This document shows positions 1 through 11,149 of a DNA stretch of 64,000 nucleotides, in pieces. Position 1 is the stretch's first letter. Every line of letters starts with the position of its first letter. Below the pieces are notes generated by a model. That model was not told the DNA's origin and made no database searches. It saw nothing but the letters and a program-made list of their open reading frames with translations. The translations under genes and the position numbers were made by a program. Where the stretch lies: NCBI GenBank assembly GCA_022495005.1, contig JAGYXB010000283.1:556067-620066 (forward strand), read 5' to 3'. This stretch comes from Rhyacophila brunnea. Lineage: Eukaryota > Arthropoda > Insecta > Trichoptera > Rhyacophilidae.

Positions 1-1085
1 CTGAGTGTTTTATATTGATTCGATAAAATAAAAAATGCTGCTATCAACTACTTGAATATTTTTGATAATCATGCTTATGAGGTTTATTGTGCAATGCATG
101 ATTCGTTTCTTAAATTGTAAACAATTGATTTTAATTTGAATAATTATGCAGTTTTTAATAATTGAGCAAGATTGATTTTCATACAAACAACTTGTGTGCA
201 TATCATGGTAAACTTACATAGCATTATTTCTTAATTTGCGATATTATTGATTGATTGAATTATTATATTATTTTGCTAAATTAGCTTTCTGTGAAAATTT
301 GATTGACTCACATAAATTGCTTGTTTTGGAATTTTAACAATATTATGTTGCAAAATACATTGTAGTTATAAATTAATGGTTTCCTGCCAAGTCATGCTGA
401 ATGGTAGGGTATTCACCCTACAAAACTAATGAGAAAGCAAGGGAGAATTAAAGAAAACCGAGTTCGATGTGAAAGAAGAAGTAAAATATCATTTATTAGT
501 AGGTACCCTTCAAACACCAGAATGACTCTTCTCCGTATGTTCAGGATTATACAAAACATTGTATTGATGTCTACGGAACTCAACAGTTACAATACTAGAG
601 GTAATAAACACTGTTGAGTTTCTCCCTATCTGTTGCCATTATTTTTTTCTAAAAAGCTCCCCAAAGCAAAGCTCGTGCATAAAAAGCACTCTTTACTGAA
701 CCGTCGCATGAATTTGTTGTGTCAGGGGGTAAAAAGTTCAAGGCTTTGTGCATTTTCTACTAAGGCTGACTTATAATCATAATACTGCCTCTCGAAAAAG
801 CTTGCGGCCTTTAGTAATTTACTTTCGTATCACGCGTTCTATATAGTAGACGCTTACGTTGTATTGAAGTATGTTATAAAGGGGATGACAGACGCAATTA
901 TTTGCATAACATAATGTCAAATTGCGTGTTATAAAGTTTTCTCAAAGGAAATAAATACAGTCAATAATTTAATAATATCCCACATGCATGACAGTGTAAT
1001 GCTATGATTGACTGGTAATGTGTCGGACTATAATGTCATGGGTCCAGTGGTCAAATGCCAGGTCTGGCAAAAATACATATTAGGT
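1..1085. other. AT-rich stretch, nothing recognised
   Basis: No long open frame, RNA gene or repeat shared with the rest of the window was recognised. Short open frames here are what AT-rich noise gives. Confidence 0.5.
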
Positions 1086-1089
1086 GTAT

Positions 1090-1345
1090 GTGTAAATAAA
1101 TTATGGATCTAATAGGTTGAGAAAGTGACTAACATCCATTTATTGTAAAAACAAAAAACGTCATTACAATGTCCACTCTGTGGAGGGAGGTATAATATGT
1201 GATCTTATTTGGATCGAATATAGTAAAAATAAAAATCCGGAATTAAAATTCCCTTGTCTTCAAAACACTACTTGTCCACTTGTCTTCAAAACATTCCTAA
1301 TTTAAACCTAGTTAACACTGTAATACGTTTCCGTTATTTTTTTGA
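1090..1345 (+). repeat. Repeat Y, copy 1 (partial)
   Basis: Shares the phrase CTAATAGGTT(G/C)AGAAAGTG, followed by (C/G)TGACATCCATTT-like sequence and a GGATCGAA block, with the region from 13,437. The class is unknown. No terminal repeat or TSD was seen. Confidence 0.5.
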
Positions 1346-1699
1346 TCTCAAATAACAGAGATATCATTCGGGGAATTCCATATATAAGGCGGTCTACAAT
1401 AATTGGTAACACAGTCCAATAATTGAAGATTACAATTGGATGAATTTAGAATCAAATAAGACAGTATAATGGTATTTATAGAAATTTATAAAAAAATAAT
1501 AAAATCGCTGTATCTCAATTCTCAATATGTAATTGTCGCACTCTATGTCGCTCTAAAACCGTTAAAATGCTCATAAGCGCCTGTGTTAAAAATACATCGC
1601 ACCTGACGGTTCACATCCCTCAGCTCTGATGAAATACCCATGTCGGATCCAGCGCATCTATTCTATACACAAGACTGCTATCGACCGTTATCGAGGGTA

Positions 1700-1965
1700 T
1701 TTTATCATATTTATGTATTGAGGTATTATAATTGTCGCTCTTTTTGTCCTTTCGGGTTATGCCCAGCATGCACCTCTCCAAACCACGTTGAACTGGTCTC
1801 TCCTTTACTTATGGTCCATGTTTCTTACACACGTGAGATTACAGGAAGCACACACTGGTTGAACACTTTGTACTTAGGCACAGTTGGAGGCAATTTTCAA
1901 AGACATTATTCAGGCGGCCAAAAACACTTCAACCCAGCTTTGCTCTGTTTACATATTGTAGTTTA
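1700..1965 (-). pseudogene. Non-LTR retrotransposon ORF2 C-terminal tail, degraded (family RT-2)
   Basis: Read on the minus strand this is a broken relative of the better kept copies at 32.9 and 54.7 kb. It contains the equivalents of the VFNQCVLPV...ETW segment and of the MERCMLGIT block that follow the reverse-transcriptase core in many insect elements. Frameshifts and stops interrupt it, so it is dead. The open frame on the plus strand over the same bases is a shadow. Orientation and family come from nucleotide similarity to the other RT-2 copies in this window; the clade is inferred. Confidence 0.6.
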
Positions 1966-2017
1966 AACACTAGATATATACATATTACCACTATTTTTTC
2001 CGACTTACACACAGTGT

Positions 2018-2215
2018 AAATGAGAACTCTGCCTTTCTTGTTAGTATTGATCTGTGTGTTCCTGATAAGTATCTTAGAAATTGGGAGCATCAGTTGTGTG
2101 ATGACAATTGAGAAGTCACTAACTTTGTTAAACCAAATCGCTTGGGATGTTGATATATTTCACCTACATGACGATAAGTATAAATGGGATATATTTTATA
2201 AATTATTAAAATAGG
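2018..2215 (+). pseudogene. CR1/jockey-like ORF2 tail remnant (family U, copy 1)
   Basis: One frame reads NSAFLVSIDLCVPDKYLRNW and a shifted frame then reads a WDVDIFHL segment. The same two segments in the same order occur at 21.3 kb (plus) and 59.3-59.5 kb (minus). This fits the conserved tail after the RT domain of jockey/CR1-type elements, where an RTN...N...DIFH pattern is common. The family assignment is by pattern only. The copy is broken by a TGA and a frameshift. Confidence 0.5.
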
Positions 2216-2263
2216 GTCTACTTCGCTCATTCGGCTCATTCGGTGTATCTACTTTATAATTTT

Positions 2264-2731
2264 CAACGTTTTTATTAGCTCGTATTCTTGTTTGTCCGGT
2301 AGTTGTTTGTCCAGTACAAATCTTGCAATCGATTTTTAACTAACTTTCCGACTAGCTAGACATTTGAAACTTTTAGAATATATCAACACACGATGTCAAT
2401 GCATTTTTTAATACTTTTAGCCATCTTTAAGCAGAATTGAATTAATTTTCAGTTAATTCTGTTTTGTATGAAAAGTTATTTCGGAAGAAATCCGTAATCC
2501 AATCCACCATTATTGGTTGCTATGAGTCTGGGGTTCTAGTAACTAAATTATTAATATATACGTGCGTTACTATGGAAATCAATATGACATGTCAAAATGA
2601 TATTTTGGTATTATTTCTATCAAGTACATTTTTTTTTGATCGCTTAAGCTAGCCAAGTCAAGTTTATATGATTCAACAGACAATTTAAAAACATTGTATA
2701 TAAAAAAGTTCTTTTTATATTGTAATTATTT
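2264..2731 (+). mobile_element. Family B interspersed element, copy 1
   Basis: About 470 bp, one of seven copies in the window. It starts CAACGTTTTTATTAGCTCG and ends CTTGTAATTATT. The outermost bases of full copies are near inverted (TTACAA / TTGTAA), and a second inverted block, ACAACGTTTTTA / TAAAAACGTTGT, lies just inside the right end. No coding capacity and no poly-A tail. It is most like a non-autonomous DNA transposon, class uncertain. Confidence 0.7.
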
Positions 2732-3364
2732 GTATATTTTAATCTTAAACTTGTTTTTTTAATACTGCATTTTTTTTTTTTTATACTTACTGTTTTTGTT
2801 TATGTCACGTCATTCTTTATTTCATTGTCACATCTAAGAGAAGTCATTGAGGCTTGATACAACGTATACGACATCGTTTACTGTTTTAAAATGATTTAGA
2901 TTCTCGCATTTAGGTAGCAGCCCACCCCTATTTCTCTTTGATATTCCTGTCTCGCATAAGCGCTTGTATTCAAGGCTTGACCGCTTGACGGGTAGTAACG
3001 AGTAGCTGGGTATTGGGTAGTTACGACGACTATTTACCGAGGCACGTGACAAAACGTGCGCCAAATAACGGGTCTATTCGACAAAACTTACTCGGTATAA
3101 TTTTATTGTCCGAATCCATCATGTGATGTTTACGTCGAAAGCGTGGCGCTGTGAATATCAATTGTACGCAGAGGTCAAAATATTAAGAGGAAGCTTAGCT
3201 GAAACGCGAATAACCGTTTTAAAATCGAATAAAAAATATTTCGAAAAATGTCTTAATATAACAGAGAAAGTTTTCAGAATCGCTTATTACCAGTAATAAA
3301 ATAAATACATGCGTTAGAGAGAGATTGAAATAAATAATCTGAAACTTATTTTTTTTTTCTTTTA
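2732..3364. other. No recognised feature
   Basis: AT-rich with a more mixed-composition patch at about 2,860-3,180. I see no conserved coding pattern on either strand. Confidence 0.4.
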
Positions 3365-3665
3365 TTATGTCAACTGCCAATTTATGGTGAAAATGCATTT
3401 TATTATTTATAATTGTATGAACCTTAGTTACCACTTGAATATATCACAAGTTAAATTATCCTCAACTGAAAAAAATACATCAAAAAAACTTTGACCTGTA
3501 TTTACTCAAAAATTTGATTTTCTAACATAACTCCTTCATTCACTCGTGTGTTCAATTTAATTTAATAAAACGCAATTTTTTATCTTACTTATTCTTCTTT
3601 TTTTATTTAATATCTGGACCGGGTTCGTCCGCCTCAGAAGGACATTTTCAACTGAATACATTTTT
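3365..3665 (+). repeat. Repeat Z, single-arm copy
   Basis: Matches the left part of the fold-back element at 38.5 kb: the TTTATTATGT(C/T)AACT block, a TAATAAAACGC block and GTTCGTCCGCCTCAGA(A/G)GG followed by ACATTTTCAACT. Only one arm is present here, so it cannot form the long hairpin seen at 38,508-38,725. Confidence 0.6.
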
Positions 3666-4261
3666 TTAAAAACAAAATCCAAAGCGACAGAAATAATATA
3701 ACAATAGGTACATAAATTATCCGTCCAATAATACCTTCCCAATAACAAATTAATACAGGGGCACTAAACAATATATTTTAAAAATATTAACAAAACACAA
3801 AATATTTGATTAGTCAAAATTTACAATAAAAATATATAAAAAATAATAAAATAAACAATAATATCAATTGAAGTAAGATCGAATACAAAAACAATTACAA
3901 CCAAAATATGAGTCAAAATTTAAAAAAAAAAATAATGCACAATATATTATAAAGTTATGTTATAACAATCTCAAATATTAAATAGGGTGTAATAACCGAG
4001 AAGACACAAAATATAATTGATCATTTAACAAATTAGAATTCGGCAAAAATTTAAACCTAATTTCTAGGATTTCTTGTTCATCGAATTTTATAGATTTCTC
4101 ATTCAAATGCAGGATTTAAAAATTTTGAATGATGTTAAACGAGTGATTATTTAAACATAAATGATTTCCAATATATATGAAGATTCATTACCATTTTTGG
4201 CACAGGCTAAATTTTCTTTGATCCATGATGACTATATTGATGTATGTTATCAAATAATAAC
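3666..4261. other. A-rich stretch, nothing recognised
   Basis: Very A-rich with many short AATA runs. No gene or shared repeat was found. Confidence 0.4.
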
Positions 4262-4269
4262 ATTATGTC

Positions 4270-5014
4270 TAGGGAATCCAATCCCGGGATCCCGAATCCC
4301 GGGATCCCGGGATCCAGAGCTATTTTTGATACCTATGAATCCCGGGATTGATAAACATAATCCCGGGATTTCGGGATTGATTTTTTTATCAATTTTTATG
4401 GAAAATATAACAGAAAAAATACTTTTAATACAAAATAACTACATTAGAAATAAACTGAGTTTGAATGAAGTTTGATGTGTAGGTTGCCGATTCATTTTAT
4501 TTTTTCACATAGATTATTAAAAATGAGAAAGATTGGTAAAAAAACAATGCTTCGCACTTTTAACAAAGTAATTCCACCATGATATCATACGTTTTACGGC
4601 AGTTTCATATTTGGCTGACTAGATTTATGAAGCGGAAAGGCGATAAGTACGCCATGATTATTTGCTTTACTATTTTAAATCTCGCTGATCTATTCATTAT
4701 GTCTTTACTATCAGAAATAGCAATCTCATATTAAATTCACATTATTATTTATATTACAATAGTATTTACTCCATTAAACTTGTGTATTTCCAAGATTTAA
4801 CGTATACGATATTAACAATAAATGTCTTAAATAGTATAAATTATACTAGATTTATTTTTGACCGATTTTATCAATATTATTTGTAAATATAAAATTTTTT
4901 TATTAACAATGGAAAAAAATCCCAATCCCGGGACCAGTCCCGGGATCCCGGGATTGTCAAATTGTAATCCCGAAATCCCGGGATCAGAATTTTGGCTCGG
5001 GATTGGATTCCCTA
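4270..5014. mobile_element. hAT-like MITE, family E copy 1, with perfect 8-bp TSD
   Basis: The ends are inverted: TAGGGAATCCAATCCCG on the left and CGGGATTGGATTCCCTA on the right. ATTATGTC lies directly outside both ends (4262-4269 and 5015-5022). An 8-bp TSD with a TAGGG terminus is the signature of the hAT superfamily. Both ends are packed with CCCGGGAT units in both orientations, likely binding sites for a transposase supplied in trans (inferred). The AT-rich interior shows no transposase frame. A second copy lies at 35.1-35.8 kb. Confidence 0.88.
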
Positions 5015-5022
5015 ATTATGTC

Positions 5023-5389
5023 AATAACACTAATAAAGTAATAAGTAATTAAAATGAATAAAATTGCATATTCATATTTCATAATACCTCATGAAAAGGA
5101 CACTAAAACCAAAAATTCTTAATTATTAACATAAGACATAAAATAAAAATATAAACCAATAAACGATATTTTAATATGTATTACATCAAAGATTACTCTT
5201 TTGATCACTGCCTACTGTAAGTAAAAAATGTCTGATATAATATAGAATACGGAGCTGAAATCTCGCACTCTGCCTCTAAACCAGCAAAATAGTTGAGTAC
5301 AGCTAAAAAGTTATACCAGGGGGTCGCAAACAAAATAAAATTAAACACATATTCAATGCAAAATGTTTTCATGAAAACTGTATATTTTA
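5023..5389. other. No recognised feature
   Basis: Spacer between two mobile elements. Nothing supported. Confidence 0.4.
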
Positions 5390-6154
5390 CAACGTTTTTA
5401 TTAGCTCGTATTCTTGTTTGTCCGGTGGTTGTTTGTCCAGTACAAATCTTGCAATCGATTTTTAACTAGTTTCCCGACTAGCTAGACATTTAAAACTTTT
5501 AGAATATTTCAGAACACGATGCCAATGCATTCTTTTATTACTTTTAGCTATCTTTAAGCAGAATTGAATTCATTGTCAGTTGATTCTGTTTTGTATGGAA
5601 AGTTATTTCAGAAAAATCCGTTAAAAGTAAAAGACTGTTATTGATTCCTAAGGAGGTGGTCCTAGCAACTAAATTATTAATATATACGTGCGTTACTATG
5701 GAAATCAAAATGAAATGTCAAAATGACATTTCCGTATTCTATATTTGTTCGTTTGTTTTTTATTTACTTCATAGCAAGTACAAGTTTTTGCATATTGAGC
5801 AATAATTCAATAGAAAATTTAAAAACGTTGTATATAAAAAGTTCATTTTGTCTGAAAGAAAATTTTTCGAATTCTGTTTTGTATGGAAAGTTATTTCAGA
5901 AAAATCCGTTAAAAGTAAAAGACTGTTATTGATTCCTAAGGTGGTGGTCCTAGCAAACTAAATTAATAATATATACGTGCGTTACTATGGAAATCAAAAT
6001 GAAATGTCAGAATGAAATTACAGTATTCTATATTTGTTTGTTTGTTTTTTATTTACTTCATATCGGTACAAGTTTGAGTATATTGAGCATAATAATTCAA
6101 CAGAAAATTTAAAAATGTTCTATATAAAAAGTTCTTTTTATCTTGTAATTATTT
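5390..6154 (+). mobile_element. Family B element, copy 2, with internal tandem duplication
   Basis: Starts like the other B copies at CAACGTTTTTATTAGC and ends CTTGTAATT. The right half is present twice: the block from about 5,582 (GATTCTGTTTTGTATGGAAA) recurs at about 5,870, a period near 288 bp, with few differences between units. Only the second unit carries the normal right end. This is a segmental tandem duplication inside one copy. Confidence 0.75.
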
Positions 6155-6641
6155 ATAATAATATATTATAATACTGCCCTGTTAAAGAGTTTATTTTTAG
6201 AAGAAAATGTAGGCCAAAATATAGTTGTTTATGTCATATTTTCACAGGAAAAGCGCTATTATTGCTTCCGACCAAGATAGAAATCATTCTCGTGACATTG
6301 GTAATGTAGGGGAAAGTGAGTAATCATGCAATCTATCGATAATTTACGAAGGGGAGAGGAAGCATTTCGGAAACTAGTTCAAGATGAACGGCACTAGAAT
6401 TTATGATTAATATAGCAATTTATCCATTTGTTTGACAATCACTTCCTGCTATGAGAGTAACTTAGAACATTACAAACTTGAGACAAAAACATCATGTTAC
6501 TACTACGAGTACTATATCTATTACAAGAAGCGGGTTAATGTGAGTAGTAAACTTTGGCTTTAACTTAACTTACATCATGTATTATATTAAATTTAAAATA
6601 TAATAAAATTACTTATAAAATATAATAAAAGTTTTTAATAA
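6155..6641. other. No recognised feature
   Basis: Spacer between family B and family C elements. Nothing supported. Confidence 0.4.
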
Positions 6642-7406
6642 GGGCGGACGTGCTCAGCGTCGGTCAAAATGGAGCTTTTTTTCTATTTTCAAAGCATGAT
6701 CCTGGACATACCTTAAACGTTGTAGATAATCTATTTATATAATTTTGAAGCATTATTATCCGTTATATTTATTTTTAACATTTGATGACTGCATAAAGTA
6801 TTTTTATTACATAAAATAGTATTCTTATAAACCTCTCGCTCTAATGTTTTAGAATATAGTCATATTTCAGTACATAAATGTGCAGTGGTGTTACGATCTT
6901 TTACATTTTTAATTTTTAAACGCATTTACGAGTATAAAACCATCAGTATAATTTATATCGACATTATTATAGTGAAATATTTATGATAAAAAATTATATT
7001 GATAATCTCTGTGATCCCAAATTTGACAAGAATTAGGCATTGTATTATTCAAAAAATGGGCAAGATTAACACATTTGAAGATAATTCTAAAGATACTTAT
7101 TATAAGCTTTGTCTTTGACCATTCAAGTGTGATAAACATCCTACGAATAATGATTGCTTTATAATAATTATTGACCTAAGAATAAGGTAGTGTTTTTTTG
7201 AAATACGCCATTTCTTTTGGCATTCCCCAGCCCAGTGGTTAAGCTACAACATATTGCCGTAGCCATAAATTGACAAATTATAATTAAAGTAGGAAGTAAA
7301 ATGATGTTATAAATAGATTATCTACCACGTTTAAGGTATGTCCAGGATCATGCTTTGAAAATAGAACAAAAGCTCCATTTTGACCTACGCTGAGCATGTC
7401 CCCCCT
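6642..7406. mobile_element. Long-TIR MITE, family C copy 1
   Basis: About 95-bp inverted ends. The left arm runs from GGGCGGACGTGCTCAGCGT through TCCTGGACATACCTTAAACG to GTAGATAATC. The right arm is its reverse complement, ending GCTGAGCATGTCCCCCC. Related copies are at 32.4 kb (one half) and 56.7 kb (full). The AT-rich interior has no transposase. No exact TSD was read, so the superfamily is open. Confidence 0.82.
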
Positions 7407-7499
7407 ATAAGTGATTAAAATTATCTTGTATGCGGTCATACCGAAGCTCGATTCGATGCTATGTATAAAAAACTTTCAAAAGGTTACATATATTATATT

Positions 7500-8002
7500 G
7501 AAGTTATACTTCTTTTGGCGCGTTTGGGAAATCAGATCAGAGTGTATTTTTTGACGTGTGACATGTAACACATAATTTATTTTTTCTCACCAAAAAAAAA
7601 CGCACTCGATTGGATTCGAACCACCGATTGTTCGATTATCAGCCGAATGCACTACCTTTACGCCACAGTATGATACTGCAATCGTGACGATTATCTAGAA
7701 TAATATTATAGTTTAGAATTGTTCCGTTGCCTAGGCAGCGAAGTTATTATTGTCGGTCATTTACAATTCTTTACATAAACAAACGTATAAACGTCAGAGT
7801 GACACTTTAAAAATAAAACAACGAGAAACCATTATATAATTTAGTAATATAAGTTAAAGTGTATAGAAAAAAACCAACGGCGTTCCAATAAGTGGTCCAT
7901 TTTATTGAGTGTAATTTAACAAGATAATTAAGAGCTCGTCAAAGAATCTAGTTTATCACAAGTTTTGTTTTTGTTTTGTTACGCCAAAGAAGTATAACTT
8001 CT
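7500..8002. mobile_element. TIR-bounded element containing a tRNA-like block
   Basis: GAAGTTATACTTCTTTTGGCG on the left is mirrored by CGCCAAAGAAGTATAACTTC on the right, giving about 20-bp inverted ends. Inside, 7,601-7,680 on the minus strand resembles a tRNA promoter region with a perfect-looking B box, GGTTCGAATCC, and an A-box-like GTGGCGTAAAGGTAGTG. A flanking TSD was not resolved. Confidence 0.6.
7601..7680 (-). repeat. tRNA-like SINE head
   Basis: Minus strand: A-box-like TGGCGTAAAGGTAGTG, then 30-odd bases, then the B box GGTTCGAATCC. The acceptor arms do not pair, so it is a tRNA-derived promoter relic, not a functional tRNA gene. Confidence 0.55.
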
Positions 8003-8029
8003 GACGCGCGTACACACACAGATTTTTTT

Positions 8030-8166
8030 ATTTATATGGGTTCAAATCCCGTCGAGCATGGAAATTTTTTCAAATATGATTTTTTCTAGTGGGTATATTA
8101 TCTGAGATGTTCAATATATGAGAAGTTACATTCTCAAAATCTTGTGAATATTATTATCATTGAATA
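8030..8166 (+). repeat. SINE family X, 3' part
   Basis: Begins in a B-box-like GGGTTCAAATCCCGTCGAGC and continues into TTTTTTCAAATATGATTTTT, ending near CTCAAAATCTTGTGAAT. The same 3' body occurs at 46.9/47.3 kb and 48.9 kb, where a tRNA-like head is also present. Confidence 0.6.
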
Positions 8167-8169
8167 AAA

Positions 8170-8560
8170 GAATAATATCGTCTGTAGAAAAGAAAAAGGA
8201 TGAAACCCACACAATTAAAATTTTACAGGAGACATTAACGTTTTTATTACGGTTTTCGGTCAAAGTTAAAATACAAAATAAACATGACCGCGAAGTGCAT
8301 GATAATTAATAATTTGGTTTTTATATTTCTAATCTGATAATAATTATTGAGTTCATTAAAGAAAAACCAACAAGTATGATAGTTAAGTAGTTTTTCCCAC
8401 TTCACTTCATTCTTGCTTTTAAATTTCTAGCTAAATTTAGATAATACATCAGTATTTGCAGCTTACATCTTTTGAACACAACGTATATTTAGTAATGTAC
8501 AACATTATTATCCAATAAAACCTAATGTGAAAAAACTGAGGGTTATGCCCCTTTTCCTTT
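8170..8560 (+). repeat. Repeat A, copy 1 (uninterrupted)
   Basis: About 390 bp shared with 19.5-20.46 kb, including TAATAATTTGGTTTTTATAT, TTTTTCCCACTTCACTT and TTATTATCCAATAAAACCTA. This copy lacks the two insertions found in the other and shows the pre-insertion target sequence. Confidence 0.7.
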
Positions 8561-8850
8561 TTACATATTATTATTATTTATTATATTAATTTGCATGCTC
8601 TGTGTTCTGTTGCTAGATATGTTTAGTATTATTATGCTCGCCCATAAATGGTGTATGGTATTAGTTAATTGAGTTAGCATTTACTTCGTGGATTTCCATT
8701 TTTTAAAATAATTATATAAAATGGTATATTATCAAAATTATACAAAATCTTTTCATTAATAATTATGAGTCGCTTTGTTTTTCGATTATCACACCATTAT
8801 GAAGACTGTTATAGTCCAGAAATTGAAAGTATGCTACCGTGAAGCTATTC
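8561..8850. other. No recognised feature
   Basis: AT-rich spacer between repeat A and a tRNA-like SINE head. Nothing supported. Confidence 0.35.
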
Positions 8851-8854
8851 TTAG

Positions 8855-8930
8855 CTAGTCTTGTGGTGCGGTGCGTAAAGCGCTGGTCTTTCATCCGGGA
8901 GCTCCGGTTTCAATTCCCTGTGAGGACAAA
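8855..8930 (+). repeat. tRNA-like SINE head
   Basis: A-box-like GTGGTGCGGTGCGTAAAGCG followed by a B-box-like GGTTTCAATTCC at the usual spacing. There is no matching acceptor stem. Interpreted as a tRNA-derived SINE fragment. Confidence 0.45.
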
Positions 8931-9069
8931 GTATATTTATGTGATTTTTAAAAAGCTTGGGTATTTGTGATTGTTTCACATCTATTAGTTACAACGTACA
9001 CTACTGTCATTGAACATCTAGGCCTGTAGTAATGTTAAAATGAATATATATATATACATATTGTAATTT

Positions 9070-9190
9070 ATACTGGTGGCGCTTTTAGTAGTGGACTGTA
9101 TAATTTGAAGGTGATGTGGATTCCGGATCTATAGAGGGGGGGAGGGGGCGATTTATCAGGATGCCAGACACTGACTTTTTATGGTGTTGA
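9070..9190 (-). repeat. Repeat J, copy 1
   Basis: Shares TGGCGCTTTTAG(T/C)AGT, a G-rich run and GGATGCCAGACACTGAC with the complementary strand at 48.0-48.14 kb, and more distantly with 50.93-51.07 kb. The peptide MPDTD recurs in one frame of two copies, so it may be a decayed coding fragment. Confidence 0.45.
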
Positions 9191-9636
9191 TGATGGCTCC
9201 GTGGTCTGGTTGCACTGTCACTCGCGCGGTATTGTATGTTTGAGTTACCCGATGCGCGGCATTTGACGGTACACGGTTTTATGGATGATATGTGAGGTGA
9301 GGTTAATGAACGATGATGATAGGCTATAATTATGAATGCTTTGAGCCGGTATCACGGCTTGGCAGATATGCAGAAGTATCCGACGGTCACACTATATCAA
9401 CCTGACGAACTACTTCTGAATCAGTCTGTATTATCAATTGAATTACTAGCGACGGTAAGCAATCAGAAGCCCGCTCGCGCCCGCTTTGTAGATGTAACTG
9501 AATGATATTTGCATCACAATGACTGTCGGTCACTTGGTCTTGTGACAATAATACTAAGATTTGAGTGAGTTGGGAATTAAGGATTACGGCCACCGTAATT
9601 TGGCCGCACTTATATTATTTTTCCATTTTATTATTA
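9191..9636. other. No recognised gene; one short minus-strand open frame
   Basis: A 68-codon open frame on the minus strand (9,387-9,593) lies in a less AT-rich patch. I recognise no family and have no second copy to compare. Confidence 0.3.
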
Positions 9637-10101
9637 CAACGTTTTTATTAGGTCGTATTTCTTATTCGTCCGGTGGTTGTTTATCCAGTACAAATCTTGC
9701 TATCGATTTTTAACTAACTTTCCGACTACCTAGACATTTGAAACTTTTAGAATATATCAGAACACGAGGCCAATGCATTTTTTTTTAGCCATCTTTAAGT
9801 AGAATTGAATTCATTTTCAGTTAATTCTGTTTTGTATGAAAAGTTATTTTGGAAGAAATCCGTAATCCAATCTACTATAATTTGTTGCTAGGGGTCTGGT
9901 GTCCTAGCAACTAAATTATTAATATAGATGTGCGTTATTATGGAAATCAATATGAAATGTCAAAATGACATTTTAGTATTATTTCTATCAAGTAAAAATT
10001 TATTTGATCGTTTAAGCTTGTCAAGTCAAGTTTATATGATTTAACAGAACATTTAAAAATATTGTAAGTATATAAAAGTTATTTTTATCTTGTAATTATT
10101 T
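9637..10101 (+). mobile_element. Family B element, copy 3
   Basis: Full-length copy from CAACGTTTTTATTAGGTCG to CTTGTAATTATT, preceded by TTATTA. Same body as copy 1, including GTCCTAGCAACTAAATTATT. Confidence 0.75.
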
Positions 10102-10689
10102 TTATTTAATTTTAGAGCTGTGATGATGATGATATACTTACTATTGGAAATATAAAATAGCAGTACTCTAATATAAATTACGTTAAAGGATTAATTTGAA
10201 TTCTGTTATTTTACAGCGATCATAAAATTTAATCACGAAATTCCTCCAAACATTTTTGTATGCACATATGGTTGTCTTATGGAGATGTGCGTATGTTGGA
10301 TAAAGTACGTAGAACAACTTAGTTGAAGGACTTGCTAGTAAACTAAGCTATTGTCTGTTAGTACAATGTTTGAAAGCGTCTTATATTAAACCCATATTTC
10401 ATTCTAGCCAAATTGTTGAGAAACTGAAAGAGCGCTTGATACTTAGTATACAGGCTGACGCGTAAGTCGCTATCTGCATTATAATTAATAAATTGTCTCG
10501 GTGAAATGTGATGCGACGTAAAGAGGATTTTAGTTTGTCTGAATTAGAAGCAAACGTTTCGGTTTTATGTGAGTATATCAGTATGAACAGTTGTGAATAT
10601 TGAGAGAAAGATTCTTAAGCAGGTATTTAGAGTCATTGATAAATGTAGAATGCTCATCTCGAACCGATTCAAAAATTATTATATGATAC
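10102..10689. other. No recognised feature
   Basis: Spacer between family B and a solo LTR. Nothing supported. Confidence 0.4.
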
Positions 10690-10693
10690 GTAC

Positions 10694-11145
10694 TGTTACA
10701 CCCCCCTATGGTCCCCATTTGGGGATGTCTCTATGTATCTGGAGAGGCCCGAGTCGGTATCAAATCCAACAAATAGTATAGCGCTGATTACGAAAATAAA
10801 TAATAATAATAGAGCCGAGCCGGCAATGCCGTAGATTATGACCGTTGAAAATACTGCAACATCGCCGTTTTTCGACAACGGCTCTCGTTGAAAGCGAAAC
10901 ACAAGATGGCGGGCAGAACGCTGCAACAGCCAAATTGCAAACACGTACATTTCGTCCTCCGTAAAATTAATTATTAAAAATATAACTATTATATAATATT
11001 AACTTAAATATACCATGCCGTTTCCAAAAAAATTCCGGTGTGTTATTTGTTCACCTCCGAATCCTAAAATCAAGACGAAAAACCAGACAACAAAATAAAA
11101 GTGACAGCTTGTTATTCTCACTTACCAAAATGGAGGGAAATGATA
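10694..11145 (-). mobile_element. Solo LTR, family K copy 1, 4-bp TSD GTAC
   Basis: About 452 bp flanked by GTAC on both sides (10,690-10,693 and 11,146-11,149). In the minus orientation it starts TATCATTTCCCTCC (TG mutated to TA) and ends GGTGTAACA. The sister copy at 41,359-41,790 starts TGTCATCTCCCTCC and ends GTGTAACA, the canonical TG...CA of an LTR. There is no internal retrotransposon region beside it, so it is a solo LTR. The 84-codon minus-strand frame inside it (10,696-10,950) is taken as fortuitous. The 4-bp TSD suits Gypsy- or BEL-type elements. Confidence 0.75.
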
Positions 11146-11149
11146 GTAC

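Noticed and set aside
7601..7680. Possible tRNA gene on the minus strand
   Set aside because: Good B box but unpaired acceptor arms; lies inside a TIR-bounded element.
10696..10950. An 84-codon minus-strand frame (MYVFAIWLL...) with a similar start and end in a second copy at 41.5 kb, resembling a conserved small membrane protein
   Set aside because: Both copies lie inside sequences with TG...CA ends and a GTAC flank duplication (solo LTRs); the second copy is frameshifted, so the similarity is explained by the LTR.
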